64,000 nucleotides of DNA from Catenibacillus scindens. Lineage in GTDB: Bacteria; Bacillota; Clostridia; Lachnospirales; Lachnospiraceae. The position numbers and the translations under genes are program-made. Shown one piece after another: positions 37,052 to 45,959 of the stretch; within the stretch, counting starts at the first letter, position 1, and each line of letters opens with the position of its first letter. The stretch is taken from assembly GCF_014202115.1 (NCBI RefSeq), contig NZ_JACHFW010000007.1, positions 79,438 through 143,437 on the forward strand. Reading direction: 5' to 3'. The notes under the pieces were generated by a model, which was given only the letters and a program-made list of their open reading frames with translations, was not told the origin of the DNA and ran no database searches.

Positions 37052-38612
37052 GGTCCCGTCCTCCTTTGGTTACCTGAAAACGTATATTAGAAATCTGTAC
37101 TCCGGTTTTTAATGTGAGAATTTCCTGAGGAATAAATTCCAGATCAAAAGCCAGCCCTTCCCACATATGCTCTTTACCATTCAAATATGCGGTCATAGCT
37201 CCCTCAAGAAAGGTGTCCTGGTGCCGCCGGATGTGATCAAGATCGTAATGTTTTTTCTGGCACAGATGGATCAGGAAAGAAAAATAATCACTGTTTTTTA
37301 AAACATCCTCAGTAAACTTCATCTCATACATATGATTTAAATATTTCAGATCAAACTGCCCCTTTAAGGTTAGCTGCTCAAAAAGGACTTTGAGGAAAAT
37401 ATTAAAATTGTTCTCAATCCGGTGGAGGACCACCTCGTCGCTGTAAACATAATTTTCCTCCACACCTTTGCCGACCCGCTCTCCGGTCTCCTCCTCCTCA
37501 GGCTTATCGTCCAGCAGCTTATCCAACTGGTAAAGATTTAATGTTTTGTGGAGATTCATGCCCAAAAGAGGTTTCACGAAGGCTTCCAGCCCTTCCACAC
37601 AGTCATTGGATGTCACCCGCTCAAAAAAGTCATCAAAAGAAAAAACATTGCGAAGGCGACTGATCTTTGCCTTTTCAATCATGGCGTCCGCCTGGCGGCA
37701 AAGATCCGTACAGGCCGACAGAAGCTGGCCGTGACGGCGCATAGCCCGCTTCAACTCCTGATCAAGGAGATAGACGTCCTCCAAAGTGTACGCTGCCTCC
37801 TCCATGGCCTTCCCCTGAGAAACCGGAGATTTCTGCCGGTCATTTTCCGCCTGGATCATGGCCTGATCTACCAGGTCTTTGTTGGAGGTAAAAAGGTTCT
37901 GTTCTTCTTTGAACCAGGACAGCACGCTCTGGGAAAATTCATCCAACGCCTTTGTCCCAGCAAAAATATTCTGAGCCAAAAGCCGCACCACCTCATCTCT
38001 TCGGACCATGAGCCTCCCTACCTCGCCGTTTATACGCCGGACAACGTCCAGGGCGCCGGCAATATTGTTCATGCGGAGCATTTTTTCCAAAAGAAGCTGT
38101 TCTGTGGTGATCTTGCTCTCATCCTTCACTTCTTTCGTGTCCAGATAAAACTCGATGGCGTCGCCGGTTATGAAATAAACAAGGGTATCTCCGTCGAAAC
38201 GGCTGTCAATATATTTGACCCGCTCCTGCACGTTCACCTTTTTCACAGGGTCATACCATGTATAAATAAATGGCCGGCCATCATTGCACAGCTTGTCAAA
38301 AATGTACTGGATCAGTTCTTTTGCTTCATCCGCAGAAAGTTTACAATCACATTCTCTGCGCAGGAAAGAAGCCATGAACTTTTCGTACATGGGGTAGGTC
38401 ACAGAGTTCTCTTTAAATTGGTTTTCTTCTATAAAAAAACGCAGGACCGCCATGACGATCAGCCCCATATCCAGATCTTTAAACTGTCCGTCCCCGTAGG
38501 CTTCCAGTGAATTTTTCGCAAGCCTGAAAAAAGGATAATAGCGTTTCATGTTTTGCATCCGCTCTCCATGATCACGGATAATATCCCCCATGAGCGTAAA
38601 TTCCTGTGACAA
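37044..38612 (-). CDS. MksF/JetA-like kleisin-type subunit
   Basis: 522 residues from TTG (GGAGGAGATG nine bases upstream). It is helical with an N-terminal winged-helix-like region, an internal coiled coil (about 260-310) and an acidic stretch rich in E and D (about 370-385), the layout of MukF/MksF kleisins. It resembles the clostridial JetA family (DUF5716-like from memory). First gene of the operon. Together with the next two genes it should extrude DNA loops; whether this protects against plasmids without JetD is unknown. Confidence 0.75.
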   Translation of the reverse strand: MSQEFTLMGDIIRDHGERMQNMKRYYPFFRLAKNSLEAYGDGQFKDLDMGLIVMAVLRFFIEENQFKENSVTYPMYEKFMASFLRRECDCKLSADEAKELIQYIFDKLCNDGRPFIYTWYDPVKKVNVQERVKYIDSRFDGDTLVYFITGDAIEFYLDTKEVKDESKITTEQLLLEKMLRMNNIAGALDVVRRINGEVGRLMVRRDEVVRLLAQNIFAGTKALDEFSQSVLSWFKEEQNLFTSNKDLVDQAMIQAENDRQKSPVSQGKAMEEAAYTLEDVYLLDQELKRAMRRHGQLLSACTDLCRQADAMIEKAKISRLRNVFSFDDFFERVTSNDCVEGLEAFVKPLLGMNLHKTLNLYQLDKLLDDKPEEEETGERVGKGVEENYVYSDEVVLHRIENNFNIFLKVLFEQLTLKGQFDLKYLNHMYEMKFTEDVLKNSDYFSFLIHLCQKKHYDLDHIRRHQDTFLEGAMTAYLNGKEHMWEGLAFDLEFIPQEILTLKTGVQISNIRFQVTKGGRDHG

Positions 38613-38680
38613 AGGTCATCTCCTCCATTCTCCCGGCTATGTGAATGAGACAGTACACCAGGCGTTAATAATATTTAGAG

Positions 38681-38718
38681 AACAGTTCAGCCGCCATGCA
38701 TGGGTGGGCTGAACTGTT
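38681..38718. repeat. GTTCAG hairpin repeat, copy 3
   Basis: AACAGTTCAGCC (38681-38692) pairs perfectly with GGCTGAACTGTT (38707-38718), upstream of the SMC operon. Confidence 0.75.
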
Positions 38719-38971
38719 ATGTGTTTTTCATTATATGATGAGACAAGCGACAAAAGGTCATGCGGGCTGCGCTTGCGCAGGTAAGCATGGCTTTGTGGCG
38801 CGCAAAACACCTTTTGATGCTTTCACCATTATATAAGATATGGGAGATAATGTCAAAACAGACATCCCGCTCTGTGAGCGGCGATGGCCGGTCCTTTTCT
38901 AGTTACGTCCGGCTGCTGTGTGAACAGTAACCCTTTCTACTTTTAACCCATTGGCATTTGTTCAGACAGCC

Positions 38972-39000
38972 TTTACTTCTTTTTTCCCAAATGCTATACT
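38972..39000 (+). promoter_or_regulatory. Promoter of the 88-residue protein gene
   Basis: TTTACT, 17-base spacer, TATACT, about 107 bases upstream of the ATG. Confidence 0.55.
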
Positions 39001-39107
39001 GAGTTACAAATATTTATGTATCCGTTCCGCATCCGGACGGGATGAACGGTTACATACTTACAGCGCTTAACTAGTATCATTCACATTAAGGAAGAAAGGA
39101 AAATGTT

Positions 39108-39374
39108 ATGTTCCGATTATGGGGAAAAGAATTTAAAGACAACCGTCTTTTAAAAGATATTGTTATTGAGGAAGATGACCCGTCAAAATCCCGGACAGCC
39201 AAGGTTTTTCACGCAGTCACAGAAATCTGTATGGCCTTTGACCTGGCCGAACCGATCTGGCTTGATTCCAATATTAAGGAATTTCAGCGCCGGGATAAGA
39301 CCCGGTTTACTCAGGATAACTTTATTGAATCCATTGAGTTTGATTATCTGGAAATTCATGTTATTGAAGAATAA
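39108..39374 (+). CDS. Small protein of unknown function, 88 residues
   Basis: Not recognised. Acidic, soluble, with aromatic residues; no signal peptide, membrane helix or cysteine cluster (a single Cys). A promoter (38972-39000) and AAGGAAGAAAGGA site support real translation, and codon use matches its neighbours. It is divergent from the SMC operon and convergent with the rpiR-like gene. It does not resemble JetD. Confidence 0.65.
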   Translation: MFRLWGKEFKDNRLLKDIVIEEDDPSKSRTAKVFHAVTEICMAFDLAEPIWLDSNIKEFQRRDKTRFTQDNFIESIEFDYLEIHVIEE

Positions 39375-39437
39375 CGTTAAGGCCCGGCATCCGGCGCCTT
39401 AACGTGGCTACATTCAAAACATCTCATTTCTCAGAAA

Positions 39438-39494
39438 TTCAAGACCTGCTCGCGGGTCTTGGCGAGGGATTCGGGACAGCTTTATCTGTCATCT
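39438..39494. repeat. Hairpin repeat, copy B
   Basis: Matches 22834-22890 at 50 of 57 positions. The second stem reads GACAG-CTTTAT-CTGTC where copy A reads GTCAG-CTTCAT-CTGAC, a compensatory pair change. It overlaps the rpiR-like stop codon. Confidence 0.7.
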
Positions 39495-40258
39495 CCCCAC
39501 CTGATATATTTCTCCCGGTAACACACGGACAAATACTGAAATACCAGATCATGAAGCACCACGGAAGAGATCACGGAAGACGCCTTGCCGATTACCAGTA
39601 TTTCATCACAACATTCCTCATTTGGAAAATGCTCATGGCAGGACAGCACCGCCACATGACATCCCAGATTTTTACATACCGAAATCGCCGGGCAGACATC
39701 ATGGGTTCTGGAGCTTCCATCATAGACAAAAAATACAAAGCTGTGTTTATCCAGGCCCTCTTTTTTCATAGATGCCACACATCCACCGGGATGGATCAGA
39801 TGGACGTTTTTTCCCGTAACCGCCAGATCACTGTGGAAAGCAAACCGCACAGTGGAATAAAAAAGATCGACAATAAAAATCTGACGGTGCTTTGCGCAGG
39901 CGTCAACGATCGCCTGACACATGTCTGTATCAAGAAGCTTTCGCAGCATTATATAATCGCTGTCAATAATATTTTTTGACACTTCAAAAAAATTCTGCTT
40001 TGTGTAATTTTCCCCTTTTGAAAAAGGGGTATTCAAAAATGTATATTTCCCAACAGCATCTACGATCCGCACTTTAAATTCTGTAAATGAAGCGTAACCG
40101 ATTTTGTGGCAGAATCGAAGATAGGTGGATACGGAAACCTGGCATAATCCGGCAATTTTTTCCACCGTCATATTTCCAAAATCAGAAATATTTTCCAGGG
40201 TTATCTGGGCAATCCGCTTCTCAATATGGGATTCATTAATAAATGTATACTCTGCCAC
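39482..40258 (-). CDS. RpiR/MurR-family regulator, probably 5'-truncated
   Basis: 258 residues. N-terminal RpiR HTH (CQVSVSTYLRFCHKIGYASF, about 38-57) and C-terminal SIS domain for sugar-phosphate binding (about 110-230). Members control sugar or amino-sugar catabolism. The only start is a GTG at 40258 with no ribosome site, and a stop codon lies 13 codons upstream. The first helices of the family's N-domain are missing about 10-15 residues. It abuts a 5'-truncated solute-binding gene in divergent orientation, so both seem to have lost their starts in one event. It may be silent. Confidence 0.75.
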   Translation of the reverse strand: MAEYTFINESHIEKRIAQITLENISDFGNMTVEKIAGLCQVSVSTYLRFCHKIGYASFTEFKVRIVDAVGKYTFLNTPFSKGENYTKQNFFEVSKNIIDSDYIMLRKLLDTDMCQAIVDACAKHRQIFIVDLFYSTVRFAFHSDLAVTGKNVHLIHPGGCVASMKKEGLDKHSFVFFVYDGSSRTHDVCPAISVCKNLGCHVAVLSCHEHFPNEECCDEILVIGKASSVISSVVLHDLVFQYLSVCYREKYIRWGDDR

Positions 40259-41836
40259 AAGGGCAGTGCTTCCGTTTCTGATGACAGCAACAGCTTAGGC
40301 AGCACTATTGCATCTGCCGGTGAAACAGCAGACACGGAAGAAGCCGGTTCTCAAGAAGCCAGTTCTGACAATGAGGTTCCATCTGTTGGCTATAACGTCA
40401 CATGGGACGATATTGCGGAAATTACTGTTGTCTATCCTTCCATGAATACTATCCAGGCCGGTCTGGGAGCAGTAGAGGACGCCATAAATGAGATCACAGA
40501 GGCGGAAATCAATACCCACGTCACTCTGACTATGATTGAAGTCGGCAATTATGACCAGCAAATCAACCTGATGATGTCTTCCGGCGAACAGGCAGATCTT
40601 ATTGTGACTATGCCCGCCGGGCCTTCCTCATTCGCAACCATGACATCCCAAAAACAGTTAATAGATATTACTGAACTTTTGGAAAGCTACGCGCCACAGG
40701 CGCTGGCCGGCGTCGGGGATATGATCGGAGGCACACAGATCGACGGCCATACCTATGCTTTTCCATGCTATAAGAGTTTTGCTTCAGGAATATATATTAA
40801 CATGCGCACTGATGTTCTTGAGGATCTGGGACTTTTGGAAAATGCCGAAAATATGACAACATTGGCGGAATATGAAGAGATTATGGAAGCGGTCAAGGCC
40901 AGCGAAAAATGGGGCTATCTTGCCGGATGCGCTTCTACAGACGGACACGGCGCAGTGCTTCCGCTTAACGGAACAGTAGGTTTTACCGACATTTTTTCAG
41001 AGACAACTTTTATGGATAACCTTGGAGATACCCTCACTACAGTAGGTGTCCGCAATAGTGATGACACAGTGATTAATGTGTTCGCGTCTGAGGAATTTAG
41101 AAAAAACTATGAAATCGTCCGCGGATGGTACGAAAAGGGTTTGGTATATAAAGACTCGGCCACAACCCAGGAAATGGGTGCTTCCCTTGTTAAATCCAAT
41201 ATTGTCTTTTCCTTTGTTAATCAGGTGGAAATCGGTTCCGAGGCTTCCGTAGATACTAGCTGCGGCATGGATATGACCAGTGTCCGCATCGCTGAGCTTC
41301 CTATTACCTCCGGCAACCTGACAAAATTTACCTGGGCCATTCCCACCACATCAAAGGAACCGGAAGCGGCCGCTGTCTTTCTTGAAATGATGTTTACAGA
41401 CGAACGCATTGCCAATCTGTTTGCCTGGGGCATCGAGGGCGTGGATTATGAAGTGGATGACAACGGCGTCGCCCATTATATTGAGGGCAATGAAACGCCT
41501 GCTTACCATACCGTGGCTTTTTTAAATGCCAATAAATTCATTGTTTTGCCATGGGAGGGCGATGATCCTGAGTTAAATATCCAGTTAGAAGAACAGATGA
41601 AAACCGCAAAAACCAGCAGATATCTTGGTTTTGCCTGCGATACCACCACTGTCACCGATGAAATCAGCGCTATTAACAACGCCATTGAACAGTACAAAGC
41701 CCAGATCATTTCCGGCACCGCCGATGACGCTACTTTTGACGAATTTCTGGAGAAGCTGGAAAGCATAGGCATTGATACGGTTGTGGACACTTACCAGACC
41801 CAGCTTAACGACTGGCTGGAAGCTACCGGAAAATAA
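40226..41836 (+). pseudogene. 5'-truncated extracellular sugar-binding lipoprotein gene
   Basis: 536 codons. From about 40259 the product reads like a mature ABC solute-binding protein: a Ser/Asp/Glu-rich linker (GSASVSDDSN onward), then a family-1-type binding fold of about 500 residues of the YtcQ/DUF3502-like group. The signal peptide and lipobox Cys that should precede that linker are missing. The first 11 codons are antisense to the rpiR-like gene, and there is no ribosome site or promoter. Without a signal the protein could not reach the membrane. No permease genes follow. A terminator lies at 41891. Confidence 0.75.
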
Positions 41837-41890
41837 TCTTTATTTTGTCCTCCTTTTATAGTCCGCTTTTTGTGGACAGATAAAAACTAA

Positions 41891-41915
41891 GCCCCGCGTC
41901 TGCGGGGCCTTTATC
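41891..41915 (+). terminator. Terminator after the solute-binding gene
   Basis: GCCCCGC-GTCT-GCGGGGC followed by a T-rich run. Confidence 0.7.
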
Positions 41916-41924
41916 TTTTGTACG

Positions 41925-42992
41925 CACAGGATTCCTCATCATCTCCATGCCAAGCCTCGTAAACGAGTCTTGAATATAGTTTCCTGTGATACTTCTCACT
42001 TTATCTTCAGAATCTTTTTCCTGTGACTGCCGCACCAGACGTCAGCCACAGACTTTATCTTTAGTCATCTTATCTCACATAGCTTTTCTGAAATCCTCCG
42101 GCGATTCCACCTCTCCAGCGGCAATCAGCCACTGTTTAAGCATCGTCTCGTCCGTCTGCCCTTCGATCATAGAACGAAGATCTTCCGGAATCTCCCCTTT
42201 GGATTCTAAAAGCTCCAGAACAGATTCCTTCAGCGCTTCCTGGCGCCCTTCCCGTCGGCCTTCCCTACGGCCTTCCCTGCGGCCTTCCTGATGGCCCTGA
42301 CGCCATTTGTTTGTAAGCTCGATCTCCAAACGCATAAATCTCGCCTCCCAGTCACGACTGGACTTGATCCGCTGAATCCTCCTGTCCAGTCCCGCGATAA
42401 AACCATCCCTTGCAGGTTGATCCGGCTGTCCTACATATCTAAGGAAATCAACCAACGCATCAGACACCGCTTCGTCATTGCAGCCCTTGGTACTTAGAAA
42501 AATCGTTTTCTGTCCCTGATTTAGAGGAGCGCCGTTTTCCTGGCACACCATCTCATATGTATAGCGATACAACTGATCCGGCATCCAGGCAAAATCGCAG
42601 ATAAAAATAACATATGTGTCCGGCAGAGCGTCATAGGGTTCTCCGGACAGCAGAGCGTCCATATCCAACTGCGAATGATAATACCGGCTTCGCCATGCCA
42701 GATCCGGCGTCTGCTTCACCTGCATCTCCACGTTAAAACGGCGATGGCCGCCTTCCTCCTCGGCAAGCACATCCAGACGTACACCATGATAATCCGGATG
42801 ATAGGACATCGTTTTTTCAGTGATCACGGTCACATGTAAAATTTTTGTTTCCAATATCAGCTCTAACAGCTTACGGCACTGGTTTTCGTCAGACATTACG
42901 GCTGCGAACATAAACGCGTCCTTAATGGTCAGATTCTGAAAGTTTCTCTGCATTTCTTCCTCCTGATTTCTGTCACCATGAGGAATCCTGTG
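41925..42992 (-). mobile_element. Rpn nuclease cassette with inverted ends, copy 1
   Basis: CACAGGATTCCTCAT (41925-41939) and its exact reverse complement (42978-42992) bound the nuclease gene. A second cassette at 55709-56645 has the same ends. Homology between the copies runs a little past the repeats and includes the promoter. It may be a transposable unit, or the mRNA ends may pair with each other. Confidence 0.5.
42075..42953 (-). CDS. Rpn-family PD-(D/E)XK nuclease (recombination-promoting)
   Basis: 292 residues from ATG 42953 (AGGAGG upstream). N-terminal LTIKDAFMFAAVMSDE is the Rpn/transposase-31-like start. The nuclease core shows Asp in VRLDVLAE and the Glu-x-Gln-x-Lys of VEMQVKQ. 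The C-terminus carries tandem GRRE repeats (about residues 240-262) before an EALKESVLELL helix. Rpn proteins nick DNA and raise RecA-independent recombination; many such families occur in many copies per genome. Own promoter at 42998-43026. A degraded copy lies 13.7 kb away. Confidence 0.88.
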   Translation of the reverse strand: MQRNFQNLTIKDAFMFAAVMSDENQCRKLLELILETKILHVTVITEKTMSYHPDYHGVRLDVLAEEEGGHRRFNVEMQVKQTPDLAWRSRYYHSQLDMDALLSGEPYDALPDTYVIFICDFAWMPDQLYRYTYEMVCQENGAPLNQGQKTIFLSTKGCNDEAVSDALVDFLRYVGQPDQPARDGFIAGLDRRIQRIKSSRDWEARFMRLEIELTNKWRQGHQEGRREGRREGRREGRQEALKESVLELLESKGEIPEDLRSMIEGQTDETMLKQWLIAAGEVESPEDFRKAM

Positions 42993-42997
42993 TTTAA

Positions 42998-43026
42998 AGT
43001 ATATCGCAAAAACAGGCAAAATACAA
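42998..43026 (-). promoter_or_regulatory. Promoter of Rpn copy 1
   Basis: Minus strand TTGTAT, 17-base spacer, TATACT. The predicted start falls at the inverted end repeat. Confidence 0.75.
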
Positions 43027-43102
43027 CCGCAACTATCTTTTTTATAACTATTCAATGTTCATGCCGTCCATCAAAAATCCGCGCTTTCCAGTCACGCCTT
43101 TC

Positions 43103-44701
43103 TTAATTCTTTGCATTCTCCTCAATCTTTTCCATCACTCCATACACATCCCGAAGCTGTTTCCAGGAATCCATGCCGGCGTTTTCCTGAGGCTGTCCCG
43201 CTGTGGAGCGGCCATTTTTAATAATTTCAAGAAGCTCATTGGCCAGATCAAGACAGATCTTCGGATACTTTTCCGCCACATTGTGCTGCTCCTCCACATC
43301 CTCTTTCAAATTATAAAGCTGATAGGGAACCTGATCGCTTGTGGAAGGTTCATTGACCGGCCTGGCCATGCCGCTGCCGCCATGACGGCATAGCTCTAAT
43401 TTCCAGTCCTGAGTGCGGATAGAAAAACTGCCGTCACCAGAGGAATGAACAACAGAGTGTCTCACCGGCATATTTTTGTGGAGGGCCGGAAGAAGGCTTA
43501 TGGAATCTTCTCCGGCATTATCCGGCAGATTTTCACCAAGTATCTGGGCAAAGGTGGCAAAGAGATCACACAGGCAGGTCATCTGGTCACATACCGCTCC
43601 GCCATTGCCTATGCTTCCATCCGACGAAACGGTGCCAAAATGGCCGGGCCAGGAAATAATTGCCGGAATCCGGTGGCCGCCCTCATAAATATCCGTCTTT
43701 TTCCCGCGGAAAATATAGCTTGGATTATGGCCATGACTGGTAAGGAAGGGATAATCCGCCACGCCGCTGCAGCCGTTGTCGCTGGCAAAAATAAAGATGG
43801 TGTCCTCCAAAATTCCCTTTTCCTGAAGCTTATCCCGAACCGTTCCTACAATATAATCCAAATAAAGAACCATATCCCCATAGACATTCAGGCCGCTCTT
43901 TCCCTTAAATCCTGCCGGCGGCAAAAGGGGCCCGTGAACCGCATGGGTGGGGTAATAGAGGAAAAACGGCTCCTGCGCGTGTTCATCTATGATTTCCAGA
44001 ACTTTATCGTTCATATCACCAATCACTTTTTCAAAATTATAGCCGGGCGCCGCAGGCCCTCTCTGCCACAGCTCCTGCTGTGTTGCCCCGGTGCGGTCCA
44101 GTGGAAAAACTCCGGTGACATGATCAGGAACCGCCAGTACAGTACGGTTTTCAATATAAGTATAGGGCGGCTGATCGAGAGACGCCGCTGTGCCAAAGAA
44201 ATAATCAAAGCCATAGTCATTGGGGCTCACTTTCAGCGGTTTTGTAAAATCAATATTCATGCCGTCCAGCAAAAAGCCTTCAGCCCCCGGCAAATTCTTT
44301 TTCTCATTCACTTCATCGGCAATACCGTACTCGCTGCCGTCCAGAGCCTTACGCTCCCAGCCAAGACCAAGATGCCATTTTCCCACGGCTGCCGTATAAT
44401 AGCCATGTTTTTTAAACATGGACGCCAGGGTCATCCGTCCGCTTTCAATGAGAGGATCGCCGCCTCCGGGAAGTACGCTTTGTTTCAGCCGGGAGCGCCA
44501 GTTATAGCGTCCGGTGAGCAACCCGTAACGGGACGGCGTACATAAGGCGGAGGTCGAGTGGCAGTCTGTCAGCCGGATGCCGCAGTCGCTCAGCCCGTCA
44601 ATATTGGTGGTTTTTAACTTGGAATTTTCATTAAAGCAAGACAAATCCCCATATCCCAGATCATCAATAAACATTAAAATTACATTTGGTTTCTTCTCCA
44701 T
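43103..44701 (-). CDS. Sulfatase (arylsulfatase type, Cys-dependent)
   Basis: 532 residues from ATG 44701 (AGGAGG upstream). Alkaline-phosphatase superfamily sulfatase: N-terminal metal Asp pair in MFIDDLGYGD, and sulfatase signature CTPSR (54-58) whose Cys54 must be turned into formylglycine. The GRYNWRSRLKQ stretch that follows is typical. No signal peptide, so the substrate is hydrolysed inside the cell. It removes sulfate from imported sulfated sugars or aryl sulfates. The required maturase is encoded at 45960-47093. Confidence 0.92.
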   Translation of the reverse strand: MEKKPNVILMFIDDLGYGDLSCFNENSKLKTTNIDGLSDCGIRLTDCHSTSALCTPSRYGLLTGRYNWRSRLKQSVLPGGGDPLIESGRMTLASMFKKHGYYTAAVGKWHLGLGWERKALDGSEYGIADEVNEKKNLPGAEGFLLDGMNIDFTKPLKVSPNDYGFDYFFGTAASLDQPPYTYIENRTVLAVPDHVTGVFPLDRTGATQQELWQRGPAAPGYNFEKVIGDMNDKVLEIIDEHAQEPFFLYYPTHAVHGPLLPPAGFKGKSGLNVYGDMVLYLDYIVGTVRDKLQEKGILEDTIFIFASDNGCSGVADYPFLTSHGHNPSYIFRGKKTDIYEGGHRIPAIISWPGHFGTVSSDGSIGNGGAVCDQMTCLCDLFATFAQILGENLPDNAGEDSISLLPALHKNMPVRHSVVHSSGDGSFSIRTQDWKLELCRHGGSGMARPVNEPSTSDQVPYQLYNLKEDVEEQHNVAEKYPKICLDLANELLEIIKNGRSTAGQPQENAGMDSWKQLRDVYGVMEKIEENAKN

Positions 44702-44824
44702 AAATTCCTCCTGATTATCCATAATACTGCGAAACGCCCCGCTCTTTCCTTGCCCAAAGTCCACAGCTTTCACTGTAGTCGGGGACGCCGGGCGTTACCC
44801 GTATTATTATGCTGTTGGGGTCTC

Positions 44825-44914
44825 AAGGTCATGCTTTTTCATGCAAGCATGAAAAGCATGACCTTTTGACCCTGGCATCAATATGATGTTGAGGTCAAAT
44901 TAAAATTTGACCTC
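44825..44914. repeat. Paired hairpins overlapping the tauE 3' end
   Basis: A 19-bp stem (AAGGTCATGC...GCATGACCTT, arms 44825-44844 and 44847-44865) is followed by a perfect 10-bp stem, GAGGTCAAAT-TAAA-ATTTGACCTC (44891-44914). The second lies inside the tauE frame. Confidence 0.65.
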
Positions 44915-45669
44915 ATGATACCACAGCCGCGACCTGCTATCGCACTCTCGCGTCTCCGCTCCGCTGCGGTCGGCGCTGGGCAGGCGTCACTGGCGCCTAG
45001 CGCCCTAAAAACATTATATATATTTATCAGAATAATCACAATCATTAAAACCATAAATAGTTTATCAACCATCTTTTCATCCATCTTCCGGTTAAACACG
45101 CGGCCGGCCATCCCGCCTAAAATCCCGCAGATAATCATTCCCGCCAGGATTCCCCAATTCACGGCCGGGACTGTTCCGGTGACAATGGTGCTGACTAGGC
45201 TGGTCGCCTGGGAAAACAAAATAATATACAGAGAATTGGCCGCCGCAGCCTTTGTCGTCATCGAAAAGAAAAAATACAGAATCACAAGATTGATAGGTCC
45301 CCCGCCAATCCCTAGAAAGGATGATAAAACACCCAGAATAAAACCAATGATCAGACACACCGGCACATTCTTTAAATGATATGTATTTATCTGCTCTTTT
45401 TTAATGGTATAGATCAGCGTCCCAACAGTTAATATAAGCAGACAGGCCGCCTGAACCGCTCCCACTGTATTTGAGTCGGGGAAAAGCCCTTTTATTCCCT
45501 GAAACATGTATTTTCCCGCAACGCCGCCCACAGCGGCGCCAATGGCCAGAGGTGTCCCTGTGGTCATATCTGCCATGGAGGTTCCGGAAATTTTACCGCG
45601 TCCCACCGAATACAGGCTCATAGCCAGCACCGTACACCCGGAAAGAAAACTGATGGCGGACACATCCAT
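44878..45669 (-). CDS. TauE/SafE-family anion exporter, N-terminally truncated
   Basis: Up to 263 codons. Membrane protein with the second TauE repeat intact (GFILGVLSSFLGIGGGPINL). The first helix with its own GIGGG motif is missing: homology begins about QLILFDLGGMD, seven to ten codons before the first ATG, and upstream the frame enters unrelated sequence with a stop near 45733. The last 40 residues are encoded by the adjacent repeat and are not family-like. Intact members export sulfite/sulfate or take up sulfonates, which would fit sulfate release by the flanking sulfatases. Probably non-functional. Confidence 0.65.
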   Translation of the reverse strand: MDVSAISFLSGCTVLAMSLYSVGRGKISGTSMADMTTGTPLAIGAAVGGVAGKYMFQGIKGLFPDSNTVGAVQAACLLILTVGTLIYTIKKEQINTYHLKNVPVCLIIGFILGVLSSFLGIGGGPINLVILYFFFSMTTKAAAANSLYIILFSQATSLVSTIVTGTVPAVNWGILAGMIICGILGGMAGRVFNRKMDEKMVDKLFMVLMIVIILINIYNVFRALGASDACPAPTAAERRRESAIAGRGCGIMRSNFNLTSTSY

Positions 45670-45959
45670 TCCTCCCAGATCAAATAATATGAGTTGCTCG
45701 ACAAACAGGCATGAGGCACGGATTGCTTCGCGTTAAGCTATGTAATCATTATAGAAATAAATCAAAAACAAATCTTTTAATATTATTACTTAAAAAAGCT
45801 TAAAAAGCAGACTTTTTAGATCAAGAAGCTATTTTTCTCAAAATATGTCAAATATTTATACTTTAAATAATTATATGCGCCCGTTCATCCCCGATGAAAT
45901 CTCAGAGTACATACACCTTTCCCAATCATATCCGGCAAGGCGCATTAAATCTCATATTC

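Larger units (their letters stand above)
38613..39107. other. Intergenic region between the SMC operon and a small gene
   Basis: Holds GTTCAG hairpin copy 3, a second GC-rich hairpin (about 38745-38820, including CTGCGC-TT-GCGCAG), and a promoter for the small plus-strand gene. No jetD-like or other ORF was found. Confidence 0.6.

Noticed and set aside
38613..39374. The 88-residue gene as a cryptic jetD
   Set aside because: Far too short, on the other strand, and without any TOPRIM-like acidic motif.
42241..42300. Tandem repeat in the Rpn gene as a separate repeat element
   Set aside because: It is coding: the GRRE repeats in the C-terminal part of the nuclease, expected in this family.
43445..44545. 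366-codon frame antisense to the first sulfatase
   Set aside because: The sulfatase frame holds the CTPSR signature and conserved metal residues; the antisense frame has no recognisable motif.
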